From assembly GCA_037892935.1 (NCBI GenBank), contig JAYXKI010000009.1, forward strand, positions 744,001-808,000: a DNA stretch of 64,000 nucleotides, written 5' to 3'. The stretch's first letter is position 1, and each line of letters begins with the position of its first letter. Made by a program: the position numbers and the translations under genes. This DNA is from Phlebopus portentosus (Eukaryota; Basidiomycota; Agaricomycetes; Boletales; Boletinellaceae). Positions 1-11,748 of this stretch are shown here, in pieces. The notes beneath the pieces were generated by a model. It had not been told where the DNA came from. It did not search any database and was given only the letters and a program-made list of their open reading frames with translations.

Positions 1-3000
1 CTCCTTGACCTCACTCTCGCGCAGGCGCAGGCTTGTCAGCGCATAAATGCATTATCAAGGGTTATTCAAGTGCGACAGGCGCACTCTACTGCGCTACAGA
101 CGAAGGCACCCGAGGTCCGAGAGGGATATTTGAGTCCTCCATTGCCAGGTAGAGGGGGCGTAGAGAGGTATGTTCGATTTTATGGCATTCATAGACCATT
201 CTCTTAGCATATTATTCCTTCTGCCTCAGGCGTCGTTCAGCGAGCATTGCAAAGGAGGCCAGGAGGCCGGCGCCAAAGACACGTCAAAGCGACACCGTAA
301 GAGCACCGTCAGCAGCAGCTCTGTTGCTTCACGATCGAGTCGATTCCCTCGTGAAGCATACAGGTGGTGATGTACGTAGCCCGAACGTCGGTTCAAACAA
401 ACAAACATCCTCACCAACAAGTCGTGTGAATTTAATTTTTCTTCAGCTTTATACGGAAGGCGCACAGGAAAATGAAATAGCCTATCCCGAGAACGAGTCG
501 TATACCGAAGGTCGTCTATATTACGCCGAAACGGAGCTGCGAGACTTTTATACCGACTTGCTTACTCACCCGGAATCTGAGCTCGAAGCACAAGCCCGGT
601 TCTTTCCTACTAAAACCAGGAGCAGACGGAGGGAGCTAGAGGAAATAGATAACAAAAGACGGAAAGAAAGGAGGGAAGTGTTGGACAGCGCCAGGAGCCG
701 TTTAATTGTGGACAATGATGGGATACCGAATGAAGCGGACCCTTCATCTTCATCCTCCTTGGCAAGTCGTCTAGCCGGGCGGCGAAAAACTTCTCGCTCT
801 TCGGAGTTCAGGGAAGGAGAACTGAAGCAAGACCTCTTGGTTGAACTGAGAGAACAGCTAGATCCTAAGAAGCTTCACCACAACATCTTGCTGCGCGTCT
901 TAGATGTTGTCGAGAGCGTAGAGGAGGCGCGGAAAGTCGTTAATGGTCCCGGAACAAGAGTCGCAGGTACCCCCTCTACACCAGTTGTTGTTCTGTCTCC
1001 GAAGGAATGGGATGCACTCGTCCATACATGCGTACGTCTGGCCCACTTGTCTCTGAGTTTCTTTGGCTGATAATTGACCACTTATACAGATTGATGATAA
1101 TGAGTTAAGTATCGCAGAAGTTGGTTTACTTCTTATGAAGGTGAGAATTCGGAGAATACTTTAAAAGTGATAAAACAGCAGTCTGACATGTTCGTCAGCG
1201 TTGTGGCAATGAACCTCCCGAGGAGCTCGTCAATGATGTGTTAAACGCGCATGCTTCTGAAGGAGACGTGCCTGCGGTCTTAGCATTCTTTGAGAAACTT
1301 GCTATCGGTGGGTCAAGTCAAATATTCTACGATCGCTCTTGTGACTCAAACGATCTGAAATATCCCCAGGTAGGCCGACGGAGCGCCAGCGGGATCTCCA
1401 CATCAAAGTTCATTTAAAGTCTTCACCCTCAAGCACTTACGGCATCCCTTCCGCTCTTGAAGTTTTACACAAATACGAATCCCTCGCTCTCCTCCCTCCC
1501 GTGCAATCCTACACGCGCCTTATCTGTGCGCTGTTCTCCGCTCGTTCGGCTCAGCTTCAGGCACAAGCATGGGACCTTTTCGCGCACATGCGCTATGTAG
1601 CTCACGCCAAGCCGGACCCCGCACTTTACGCTCTGATGATTCGAGCATGTGCTGGGACTGGATTTTCTCAGTCTGGGTATGTTGCTGATCCAGTAAGAGC
1701 GCTGGATTTGTGGACGGAGATGACTACTGACATTGGACATGCGCCGACGGTTGGTGCGTATAACGCCATAATTCTCGCTTGCGCTCGATCCAGTGAATAT
1801 GTCGGCGAGGCATTTCGTCTTGCAAGAGAGATGCTTGACGGACACAGAGATGCGTATGGCTATCCTCTCATGCATGCTACCCAGGAGACATTTGATGCAT
1901 TGCTTGTGGCCGCAAAAACGCGGAAAGATTTACCTCGCGCAAGGTGGATACTCGCGGAGATGTTGAAGATTTACGAGCAAGCTGTGAAACAAGCCAAGGA
2001 AAACGGCAAAGAGGTCGAAAGTGAGATCGAGCTCAACGAACGAACGCTGATGCATGTCTTCCATGCTTACGCTTCGTACAGACCTCCTTTCCGGCGTGGA
2101 GATACAGCGATTATCGATGAGAGCGAAGTGAAGGTGACACCACAAGAGGCCAATGTGGGAAGTGTCGGTGAGCACTCGGCTCCTCAAAAAGAGTTAGAGA
2201 AGGTATCGTCGACAGCTCGCTTCACTGTAACACCTCCACAAACTCGAAAAGAGGTTTTGGCGGAAGCTGATGCACTCTTTGAACGTATCCTTGCTGAAAC
2301 GGACTTGCATCCGTCATCACCTCGTGCGCCTTCTGGAGATCCCCAGACCTCGGCTCAAGGCCCTTTTTCACGCGTTTTGCTGACCACATCGCTCCTTAAT
2401 TCCTATCTGTCTGCGCACTACATGCACGATACTCTGGAAAACTCGCATAAACTATACAAGGAGGTATTTCTCCGTACAGGCGTGGAACATTCTCCACGGA
2501 CATACATTGAGGCGCTTGAGCGATGCGCGGGAGCCGAGAGGGAGGAGCGTGGGGTTGCGAAAGAATTCGCAGAAGGTGTGTGGAGGGAATGGATTGAAGT
2601 CGAGAGGAGGCTGAATCCACGCGCTGTCGATGCGAGGATGATCGAGCGGGCGTATGCTGCCATGATAAGGTTGCTTGCATTGTGCGTCTTTCTACATGGT
2701 CTCAGACGTTGGACTGACTTTATTTTCTTAGAGTCAGAGACTTAGACTCTTCTCTCTCCCTTCTTCGCACCTTCTCAACACGCTACCCTCACCGGGCTGT
2801 CTCCCATCCTCTCTATGGCAAACCTGAGATACGAAGCACGCGCACCTCGCTGTATGACACTGACCGACCGCTTGTTCGACTCACCACACCCTCGGAAGTG
2901 CCAGACGACACTGTGCCTCCTCTTTTGACACCGCGTGATCTCGAGTTGTTGCATCACCGGTTGGTCGAGGCTGGTCCTGAACGCCAGAAGGATCTGGATT

Positions 3001-3071
3001 GGTTGACCTATTTGGGCTACGCGTATATGGGCGCGTTGAGGAAGAGACGGGATCGGGTCATAAGAGCTTAG
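1..3071 (+). CDS. Pentatricopeptide-repeat (PPR) protein, 5' end outside window
   Basis: The reading frame is open from base 1 with no start codon, so the N-terminus lies upstream. Exons I can join in frame are 1-167, 230-371, 447-1031, 1090-1140, 1199-1307, 1370-2669 and 2732-3071 (stop TAG); intron 372-446 is 75 nt and in frame, so its removal is not certain. From about 1500 the protein shows helical-pair repeats of PPR type, with phrases such as SYTRLICALFSA, PDPALYALMIRACAGTG, PTVGAYNAIILACAR and TQETFDALLVAAKTRKDLPRARWI, followed by an acidic low-complexity insert and further helices. PPR proteins bind organellar RNA, so a role in mitochondrial RNA processing or translation is likely. 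I cannot name the orthologue. Family call is good, exact function unknown. Confidence 0.75.
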
Positions 3072-4768
3072 TGACTTATTGTCCGGCCCTCTTCTGTTAG
3101 ATTTGATGGTATACTCTACGACTTTGCGTACTTTATAATCCTTTATACTTGTCTATTGATGTCTGTCTCATAGTAAGCAGAGCTTTACGGTGAATATCTT
3201 GGAAGACAGACAATGCATTCAGAGTTCTGATTACACAAATCCTGAAAGTCATTGCGAGAAAAGCCAAAGCATATAGAATTGGACCCGAATCTACTGGCGT
3301 CTCGGCGGACTCAAAGCCAGCTTCAATGGGCACGATTACTACACAACAGAAAGCCTTTGGTCATGGATTCTTCGAACACCTTCAGGTTTTCCTCTACTTT
3401 GGAAATAGCCACCGGCCAGAGTAAACGCCGACCGTTTGCATGCTCGAGTTTCTCCTCTGTCTATTGCTGAAGAAACGTTCTCTTCAGGTAAGTGACCTTA
3501 ATCCTCCTTCCCCAGTCTCTCACTCGTGAGAACCAAGTGTGCGCCGTCTTCATTTTGCCGACGGGAAGGGTTCTTATGTCCATGTGCTGCTCGCTTCGCA
3601 TTCTGAACGTTTGCACTGCACTACATAGTGAATGCAGTGGCCGCGTCGGCCTTGTCTGGTATTCTTGGCTTCTCCGATTCCCACCCTGAGAGAACTCTGA
3701 ACAAGAGAGGCGCGCAGGCTGACAAAGAAGTTTGTAGAAGGCGGATATTAGCTGTCTTGTACCTGATTACCAAGGTCTGTGCCTGGGCACGCCCTTATGC
3801 CAGGGGAAGCGAAACGGAATGGATCGCGCCGCGTCCGCAAATAGTTCAACACGTTCCGGTACAAACTGTTGGAACCTCTTTAGGTGTTACAAGTCTTGCA
3901 CGGTCGGCTATTTCCTTTCCTGATTTAGACCCAAAGCCTAACAGCTTTCGTCTTGCGTCGGTCAGAAAGCTATGAGGACGCTGATTGGAGCCTACAAAAT
4001 GCTTCTTGTTCTATTATATCTTTTTCTCATACAGCGAATGAAAAAGCGATATTATTCAAGACGTATGCATCGGTCAGCGAGCAAAGAGGATATGATCGGG
4101 AGGGACCTTCAGCGGTACAAAACAAGTGGAGTCCCAAACAGAAGGTATAAAGGCCTACCTTTCATTGCTTGATCATAAGGAGATCGATGGATACAAACTA
4201 CAGTGATTTTATTGGTAAACTGCAAAGAGAAAATGGGTCAGTATCGCATGCGAAGCTTCCGGATTCAAAGCGGTGGATGTGAGTGAAAATGCTATCAATA
4301 AACTGAAAAAAAGGGACTGCAAGTGAATGCCAAGCACGAATGCGGCTATCTGAACTTTCTGAACGGAGAAGGTGGCCGAGGTGAAAAAATACGCGAACAA
4401 AGTTTTGCACGGGTATGTCGGGCAGTCAGGAACGAATGAATTGTCCGTCGAGCCATAAGGACGAACAATACGATTTGTAAACTTCGTAAACTCCTGATCA
4501 TATGACCATGAGCTCGCATGAGGCACACATGACTATCCCACAGTGCCTACAATCTGCGCATCCTTTCCTGATGCACCAAAGATACCCGGAACAAGCATTC
4601 AAATATGGGAATGAGTGAAATGCGGAGGAAACGCCTGAACGAATGCGGAACTTGTATATTTCAATTAAGAAGGAACAAGAGTGATTTGGAAGAGATGTAA
4701 AGGAAGAAAGAGACTCAGGTGTAACTTACCATCATAAACAAACGAAGGAAGCTTTCACCATGTGCGCG
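3072..4768. other. Convergent intergenic region, 1.7 kb, no supported gene
   Basis: Lies between the 3' ends of the PPR gene (+) and the membrane-protein gene (-). Open frames of up to 115 codons occur (for example 3628-3975 on +, opened by GTG), but none shows a recognisable domain or a convincing exon series. A short ATG frame at 3362-3469 starts MDSS like some fungal pheromone precursors but ends in VYC, not a CaaX box. I see no repeat or RNA gene here. Confidence 0.5.
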
Positions 4769-7512
4769 TCACGTTCGACCGTCCCGCCTTTCTAGCGATT
4801 CTTGAGACCCGACGTCCGTGCCATATATCGATGGGGGCAGCGGCATTCGTGACGGATGGAGTACAGGATATGCCAAAGAGCTTAAGCCGCTCGAAAAGAA
4901 TGGTTTTGCAGCAAGATCGGGAAATGATGGAGAGGAAAGAAGTCGGGATGAAGGGGCAGAGAAAGATGGGAGAGAAGTTGAAGTGGAGAGAGTTGGGGAG
5001 GTACCTGACACGGCAGCATCGTCGTATTTGAGTCGCATTTCCGGCGTTACTGACTCGGAAGATGCACTTGAAGTCGGCACGGAGTGTGCTGCGTACGCAG
5101 ATGAAGGGGTTGTTCCTGAAGGTTCGTCTAAGCTTGAGCCCCTCGAGCTTCGGGATGACTCGAACGTGCGAGAACTGATGCTATCTGCGTCAGCTTCTCT
5201 CTGAGCTTGAGCCTGAGGCCCATTCTCTTCTTCATCCTCGTCATCCACTTCCACGCTAAGCATAGGATCGCTTTCCTCATGCGAAGGCGTATCAATAGGA
5301 AGCGGCCCGATTATGCCTCCATTCAAATTTCTGTCCTCTCTCACACCTGAAGGCCCGAATAACGAGAAGCGAACATCTTCATCAGGCGGAGTTGGTGGTG
5401 GTCGGTCGGCATAGCTAGTACTTGAATTATTCGTCGTAGTTCGCTGCAGGTCTAGAGTCGCCGTAGGTAGAGCGATCATCGGAGGAAGCGTGGAAGGGAC
5501 AGCTACAGGTAAACCTGCACGATTGATGGATGTAGTAATTGGGGAAATCGCAACGACGCGATCTCCACCTTCCGAAATGTACGGCGGGGGCGAAGCAGGT
5601 AGCGATCCGGGGAAATACCGGGGTACAAACGGAGCAGGGTTTGCCTGAACCATGACGGGCCCGTCACCTCGTTGTCTGTCGATTCCACCCTCCTCGCGAT
5701 CATCTGGACCATATTCGCCATGATCGAGTGCAGTGAAGTTCTCCGCAAATGCCTCGCGGACACGATTTTCGCGTACTCGGGCTCGGTGTCGACGACATCT
5801 AATTGAAATGCAAAGAGCCAAAGCAACCACTGATAGAAAACCGAATGAGCCTCCAACCGCCCCCACGAACGTCGCAATGTTATGTTGATTCGAATTACTG
5901 TTGAAGGCAGTAGCGGTCGACGAAGTAGTAGACATGGAGAGGAGAAGAACACCGTTAGTTCACAGTCGTAGGTGAGAGTAGATGAGAAGGGGCTGTAGTA
6001 AAAGAAAAGAGGGGAACCAAGGTTGTGAAAGTAGATAACGGAGAAACAGCCCAACACAAGTGACTATCAGGGTCCACCTCTTTGCCATTGACCAATCCCT
6101 AATAATGGCCTCCGAGGTTGAGGCGGTCCCGAATACTTCTTTGAATTGAACAAACCCCAAAAAGGAATCTTATGATGGTGCAGCCAATCATAAGGACACG
6201 TAGCTCGAATCGGATTGGTTCACGGCAGAATTGCTGGAGAATAAAGGAGCGAATGAAAGGAAGCAACACTCACGAGCTTGTTACGGCCCCTGCCGTCCGC
6301 TCACTATCTGGCGCGGCCGTAGTGATACTACCACCGGGAATCGTGGGATCGGACGCCCCGGCAGTGTATATCACGTAATCTAGCAAGAGTACACTGTCCA
6401 CACCGACGTCTATGACCAGAGAGTGATCCGAGTCCACGAGATCAGAAATACTGAATATATTCACATTGAATTGGAATTTATCAGTAGCAGAGCTGTTGAT
6501 ATTGGGAGTCCCTGGTACTGTTGCGTCGGGCCGATATGTAAACGAACCGTGAGGCGCGCTATCGAGAGTAAAACTCAGATTCGTAAAGGTCGGCGTGGTA
6601 TTCGGCGGAGCTGGGAACAAGGGTAATATTCCGAACACGTAAACCGCTTGACCTATGAGTCGAAGAGAGAAAATATTGGATGTCAGCAATCAACCAATCG
6701 ACAAACACGCTAGTTCGAAGGCGCTTGAAGGCCTACACACCAGTGAAATTCAGAGTCGCAGTGACTGGGATATCCTGGAAACCCGGATCATCCAAATCGA
6801 TGCTTTGAGCTTCAAAGGGATTCTCATCGTCGCGCTTGCTCTTCGCTGCCAAAAATCTCCATTTCGCTCTGCGACAGAGAGCACAAACATGTTAGCAACC
6901 AGTAGGATGGGCTAAGTAAGGAAGGCCTTACGATCGAGTGGTACGCTTTAATCGTCTTTTTCGACGCCCATCTTTGCCCTTACCACCGTGCTTGTCGCCA
7001 CCATCGTCGTCATCGTCGTCATCAATATTGTTTGTATTGACATCGCTCGCGGTACTTGTCTGCGCGGGTTGAATACTTGATGAGGAAGCCGCCGGTGCCG
7101 TAGTAGGTGAGACTGGCGTCGCCGATGTACTCTTTGTGCCGTCACCATCCGAGTCTCCCACAGTGCCCTCATCGTCTTCATCAACTGTAGGGATGATGTG
7201 GGTTCCGTCGTGCCATGTCCCGCCGTAAGCAGATGTACTCGGCGGAGAAAGACAAGTGTCACATTCCACTGTACTTGCATGCCACGATTGAGCAGGCGCG
7301 TACATAATATAAAGATCGGTGTCGTCAAGCGTTACGTTCATCTGAATGATAAGTGAGCAAATCTAACGTCACCTCAAAACTAAGAATCGTAAGAAAAAGC
7401 ATACCTGTGCGGCTATCTGGTCAGTGAGCATTATGATGGAGAGGAGCGCAAGAACAGCTCGGAATCGCGGGTATTCTCCTCGCCAAGGCGCTCGTTCATG
7501 TAGCCCAAACAT
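4769..7512 (-). CDS. Single-pass membrane protein with secreted N-terminal domain
   Basis: The start at 7512 gives a leader with a hydrophobic core (AVLALLSIIML), then an intron and MNVTLDDTD. The extracellular part holds an N-glycosylation-rich segment with paired cysteines (CDTCLSPP), a Ser/Thr/Ala-rich linker, an Asp run (about 7000-7025), a basic stretch, and then beta-rich sequence (TATLNFTG, AVYVFGILPLFP, LSFTLDSAPHGSF, LLLDYVIYTA). After an intron of about 370 nt (roughly 5902-6275) comes one transmembrane segment (FVGAVGGSFGFLSVVALALC), a basic stop-transfer RCRRHRAR, and a long Ser/Pro-rich acidic cytoplasmic tail. This layout recurs in many Agaricomycete predicted proteins, where the ectodomain resembles a jelly-roll fold. 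A surface-sensing or wall role is inference only. The long intron is unusual here and could hide a small exon. Confidence 0.7.
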
Positions 7513-8623
7513 CTTTTATCCAATGGTTTGAGAAATTGTCAAACCAATCCTACAAGAAAGTGTTGACCAGGAATACAAGGCAGAGGCGCAGCTGGCCTCC
7601 GAGCGGACGGGGATAGCAGACTAGTGTAAACGAACGGAGGGATGGCGCCCTAAGAGAAAGAACTCGCAGAGTACGGAGATTTGAGGCGAAAAGACGTGGG
7701 AGTAGTGTGATAGGGATAAGGAAGAGCGTAGTGCAGAAGTAGAGAAGGAGGAGCGCCCCAGTAGAAGGGGAGGGAGCTTGAGAGACTTTCGGACTCAAGC
7801 TTAAAGAAGAACCAGTGCTCAATTGCTATTCTGATCAATCGTTTCGCAGCAGACGCTTATAACACATATTAGAGAAAAGCCCCCACGCACGAATATCGGT
7901 GGTCTCAGTCGTGCCGGCAAAGGAGAAAACTCACGGCAGTTCTTCCACGCGAGACGGAGAGACGTAGATCTGGTTTGGACTCAGATTCCGGAAGAAGATC
8001 CAGTATTTGCATAAGGCCACAGGGCGCCTCGGTTCCATCCAATGACGAGTTAGCACATCCGATACCAATCAGAACAGTCCAGCGTGTATTCCAAAGCAAT
8101 TGACGCAACAAGACCCTGTCCGAGCGTGTCGCGTGCAGGAAAGCGAGCCATAGAATGGGGGATACTGGTAGGGTGTGAGGATGGCGGAGTCAGTTGACTG
8201 AAAACAACTACATCAGCATGCAATAGATGGAATACTTTCCGAGAATACGGCATGGATGCAGGTACTCCAAGCAAGACAGAAGACCCAAATACACCCACTA
8301 AGTGGACACGCTCTGGGAACGGTGTGAGCTTTTCTTCATTCGGAGTCCCAAAACGGGCAAGTGTGAGTAACGTGATCAAACATCCTCCAACACGCATCTT
8401 GTCCAATCGTGCCCATCCCCTATCGTCAGCCTGAACGCAGCCTAATTTCAAGTTCACGAAGTTGCTGTCCTCCTAGATACTTCTCAGAACTGTGTACACT
8501 GGTCCACACTTTGAACTGTTATCTCATCTCATCCGCTAAAAGATCGAGGACTCTCTGACTCCCTGGTTTTTCAATCCCTGCCCTTGGGTCTGGGATTGAT
8601 ATTTGCGGAATCGAAATTCTTTT
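7513..8623. other. Divergent promoter region between membrane protein and VPS36
   Basis: 1.1 kb between two diverging starts. On the minus strand 8050-8457 (GTG-opened) and 7905-8111 contain overlapping hydrophobic frames, and 7550-7838 holds two more. They cannot be joined by obvious splice sites into one protein and match no family I know. A small minus-strand gene here cannot be excluded. Confidence 0.4.
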
Positions 8624-11446
8624 ATGAGCGCACTCACGTGCTATGCCCAACCCGTCGACGGCACAATTCCCGTTGCAGCTCTTCTGTACGATGATGAGCG
8701 CCTTCTTGCAAGTCAAGATGGCGTCGGACTATACGATGGGTGAGCCAAATGCTCCACTGCGTACATGTGTATCTTTCCCTTCCGTTATTCTATTCTTCAG
8801 TCGGAGTACAGCCATATTCTTACCCCACACTAGCCCTAGTTGATGTATAATCGACTAGAACCATTGTGCTTATGCCTCCGACTAGTCGTAGGCGTGAATC
8901 CGGATTTCTCATCCTTAGTCTTGGCGATGTGATGGGGTATTTTCGCAACTGGGCTTTTCAGTATCTTCTGACATTCATGTCAGAGTAGAACTCTCCATAT
9001 GGGGGCTTCGGCTCCGATAGAAGCTGTGGCCCGCTATCGAGATAGCGAACATTGATCCGGAACTTGCGCGAGCATTAACCTCATACTACTGCCGATGATG
9101 TGGGGTAGGTTATCATGAAGAGCATGTGTCTTTCAATCCGCTCTTGTTCCTATGTAATTCGTGCAAGGTGGAAATCTCTCGGTTCATTCTCTCCTCGCGG
9201 AGACTAGCGAACTAGCCATGAATATTCTTTGAACATCAACCCCGGCTTCATTTTCCATATGCTTCAACGATTGTACTGACAACATTTTTTCTAGTCCTAA
9301 CAAATCAGCCTCTCACCAATCGGGCACAATTCACATATCCTCCCATCGTCTATTCTTCATAGCCGGTGCTACTTCATCTTCTCCATTGCGTGCACCCTTA
9401 CCCGAAGATGAACGAGGAGCATCGCTTTTACTTCCCTTGGAGACAATTACCCATACTGAAAGCTATGCAGGCTTCTTCAAGAGCTCACCAAAGGTCACAT
9501 TGCACCTACGTCAAAATAATTCTGGTGGCGAGACGACTGTGGCATCGGAACCGAGCGTAATCGCACCAGCGCCGCTTGTCAGTTCTTCACTTGCACACGG
9601 AAAACCTGTGACTTCAGACTCGTCTACTAATGGACACTCGAGCCCAATATTTGGCGCTACAAGCTCTTCAGAGAGTCCCTTTGAGTCATGGGAATGCGAG
9701 ATCTGTGGGTACCGCAATCCACCGGGCCTTTCTCCTGCGGCACGGAGCACGTGTGGCCTTTGTGGTATGCCTCGAAACGTGTCGTCCTCAGCTACGCCAT
9801 TCTCCAGCACTCCGAGACCGTCGAGTTCTGCAGGTTCACCGAGCAAAGCTTCATCTTCGAGTCCATTGCCAGTTCCAACCTCAAGCAGAAATGCAACAGT
9901 TTCTGCAAATGTTGGTTCTTCCCATTTGTTTTCCAAATCTCTCCCGTCATCTAGCGCAAACACACCGCCCCCTATTTCCACCATGACGACAGAGGAAGCC
10001 CGCGAAGGCGAGAGAAGACGACGAAAACGGAGACCGAGTGCTGTGGCGTGTTCCGTGTGTACATTCCTCAATCACCCATACTTACGGGAATGCGAAATGT
10101 GTGGGACGCCCTTGCCCCCATTACCATCAGCGGAAGGAAGCGCTAGATCAATATCAGACTCACTTTCTTCGACAAACGGTGCAGAATCCCTGCATGTCAC
10201 TTCCAAGTCCGCTCCGGCTTCAAGACCGGATTCTCCGGCGCTCAGTGACGTCCATACATTGGCGGAGGTAAACGAAAGGGAGAGATACATTAGATTAAGC
10301 TTTCGGAAGGGTGGAGATAAGGCTTTTTATGCTGCACTGAAAACTGCTCTGCAACAAAAGGAGTGGGAGGTCTGTTCTATTTTCCCTAGTTTCTTTCAAT
10401 TCCATTGGTTCATCACTGAATGGTTTATTTCAGGCTCGCAACGTAACATGGAAAGCCAATAGTAAAGGTTCGCAAACGCCTTCTGGTCTTTCCGGTATCA
10501 GTATGTCATATGTATCGCTCGGCGTTAGTGTCGGTGTCCATCTAATTCTGAACTTCTCAGGCGCAATTCTGCAGAATATTGACACGACGGCCTTGCACAC
10601 GGAACGAGGCATGAGTGATGCTTTCGCTGATTTAGAAGCCCTTATGTCCAAAGCGCAAGACATGGTCCGCCTTGCAAAGGGACTCAACGAACAGTTAACA
10701 GCTGCATCTCGGAGTGCTGATGAGCCGCTTGAACCTGAAGAAGCGACATTTGTCCGGTCTTCTCTTGGCCAACTGGGTTTGAGTATGAAGAATACTGCGG
10801 TAACTGCGGATATGAGCAACGACGAAAGGAAGTATCTTGAACAACTTGCCATTGAATTGGCGGGGGTCCTAGAAGGCGGGTCTGATGACGATCTGCGCCC
10901 ACGTGCGGAAAATGAACGACAGCAGGTCGGTATTATGAGAAAGCGCGGGATCGTCGGTCTGGACGAGGTCTGGGGAGGATGGAACCGTGCAAGAGGTGTC
11001 GGTAAGTATACGTTTCATGCACTTCAGTTTAGATCGCTCTGCTTGACAAGCTTTCGCTCTTTCTAGCATTAATCTCCCCAGAGGTAACCCTGAAAGCCCT
11101 CCCCTTCCTTCCGCAATATACAACGCCTCCCGTCAGCACACGAGTCCTCTCCTCCGGTCTTAGAGTCTTGCACACACCATCCTACTCCACGTCGTCCTTC
11201 TCCGAACGACTGCTCGCTCAACTCACGAGTACTAAATGCTCAACGACAACGACAACACAAATCGCCGGCACAGAATCGCTGAGCGTCGGTCTGGCTGAAG
11301 AGCTCGTGAACGAGGTGGAGGAGATGGGCATGATATGTCGAGATGATCCCTCTACGGCCATCAACCCCGGTGCGGGAATGGCTATCGAGGTGAGGTGGTG
11401 GCCGAATCTCTTCGAGGAGTGTACTTGGGATGGACAGGATGATTAG
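8624..11446 (+). CDS. VPS36: ESCRT-II subunit VPS36 with two NZF-type zinc fingers
   Basis: Five exons join in frame: 8624-8739, 9295-10369, 10434-10494, 10561-11001 and 11067-11446, giving about 690 residues. The N-terminus matches the VPS36 GLUE domain (LLYDDERLLASQDGVGLYDG, then GTIHISSHRLFF). Two zinc fingers interrupt it: about residue 170 (CEIC, 15 residues, CGLC, longer than the usual NZF spacing) and about residue 290 (CSVC, 10 residues, CEMC, canonical). The end of the GLUE domain (ERERYIRLSFRKGGDKAFYAAL) and the C-terminal winged-helix region (GIVGLDEVWGGWNRARGV, LVNEVEEMGMICRDD) follow. With VPS22 and VPS25 it sorts ubiquitinated membrane proteins at the endosome. Budding-yeast Vps36 also carries NZF fingers inside GLUE, while animal Vps36 lacks them. 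The first intron, 8740-9294, is unusually long. Confidence 0.93.
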
Positions 11447-11748
11447 GGATTTAGGTATGGTTTGCTCACGGTTTGCTCAGCATTTGCTTTGTCTTTTGGT
11501 GAAACACGGAATCTTGTATCCATAAGTTGTATTTATCCCGTAATAATAATAATCTTCTGCACGGTCAAAGTTAGCTACATTGTCCTCTTCTAGATTCCTT
11601 CAGTTGACTCGATGTCAGGTCAATATCTGCTGTTCTTCACTGCTCTCGAACTCGTCACTTCGTGCTAAGCTCTACCAGACAATTCGCGTTGGCATTAATA
11701 ACACAATGCTACCTAATACAATGCAATGTCCAAAATTCTAGATAGGTA
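11447..11748. other. Convergent 3' intergenic region
   Basis: About 300 bases between the stops of VPS36 (+) and RPN9 (-). It contains a short TAA/ATA-rich run near 11541-11552 that could serve 3'-end formation. Nothing else is visible. Confidence 0.5.

Noticed and set aside
3362..3469. Short plus-strand frame beginning MDSS, like some pheromone precursors
   Set aside because: It ends in VYC, so the cysteine is last rather than fourth from the end.
8050..8457. Minus-strand frame of 135 codons upstream of VPS36
   Set aside because: It is opened by GTG, matches no family, and cannot be joined to the overlapping frame 7905-8111 by clear splice sites.
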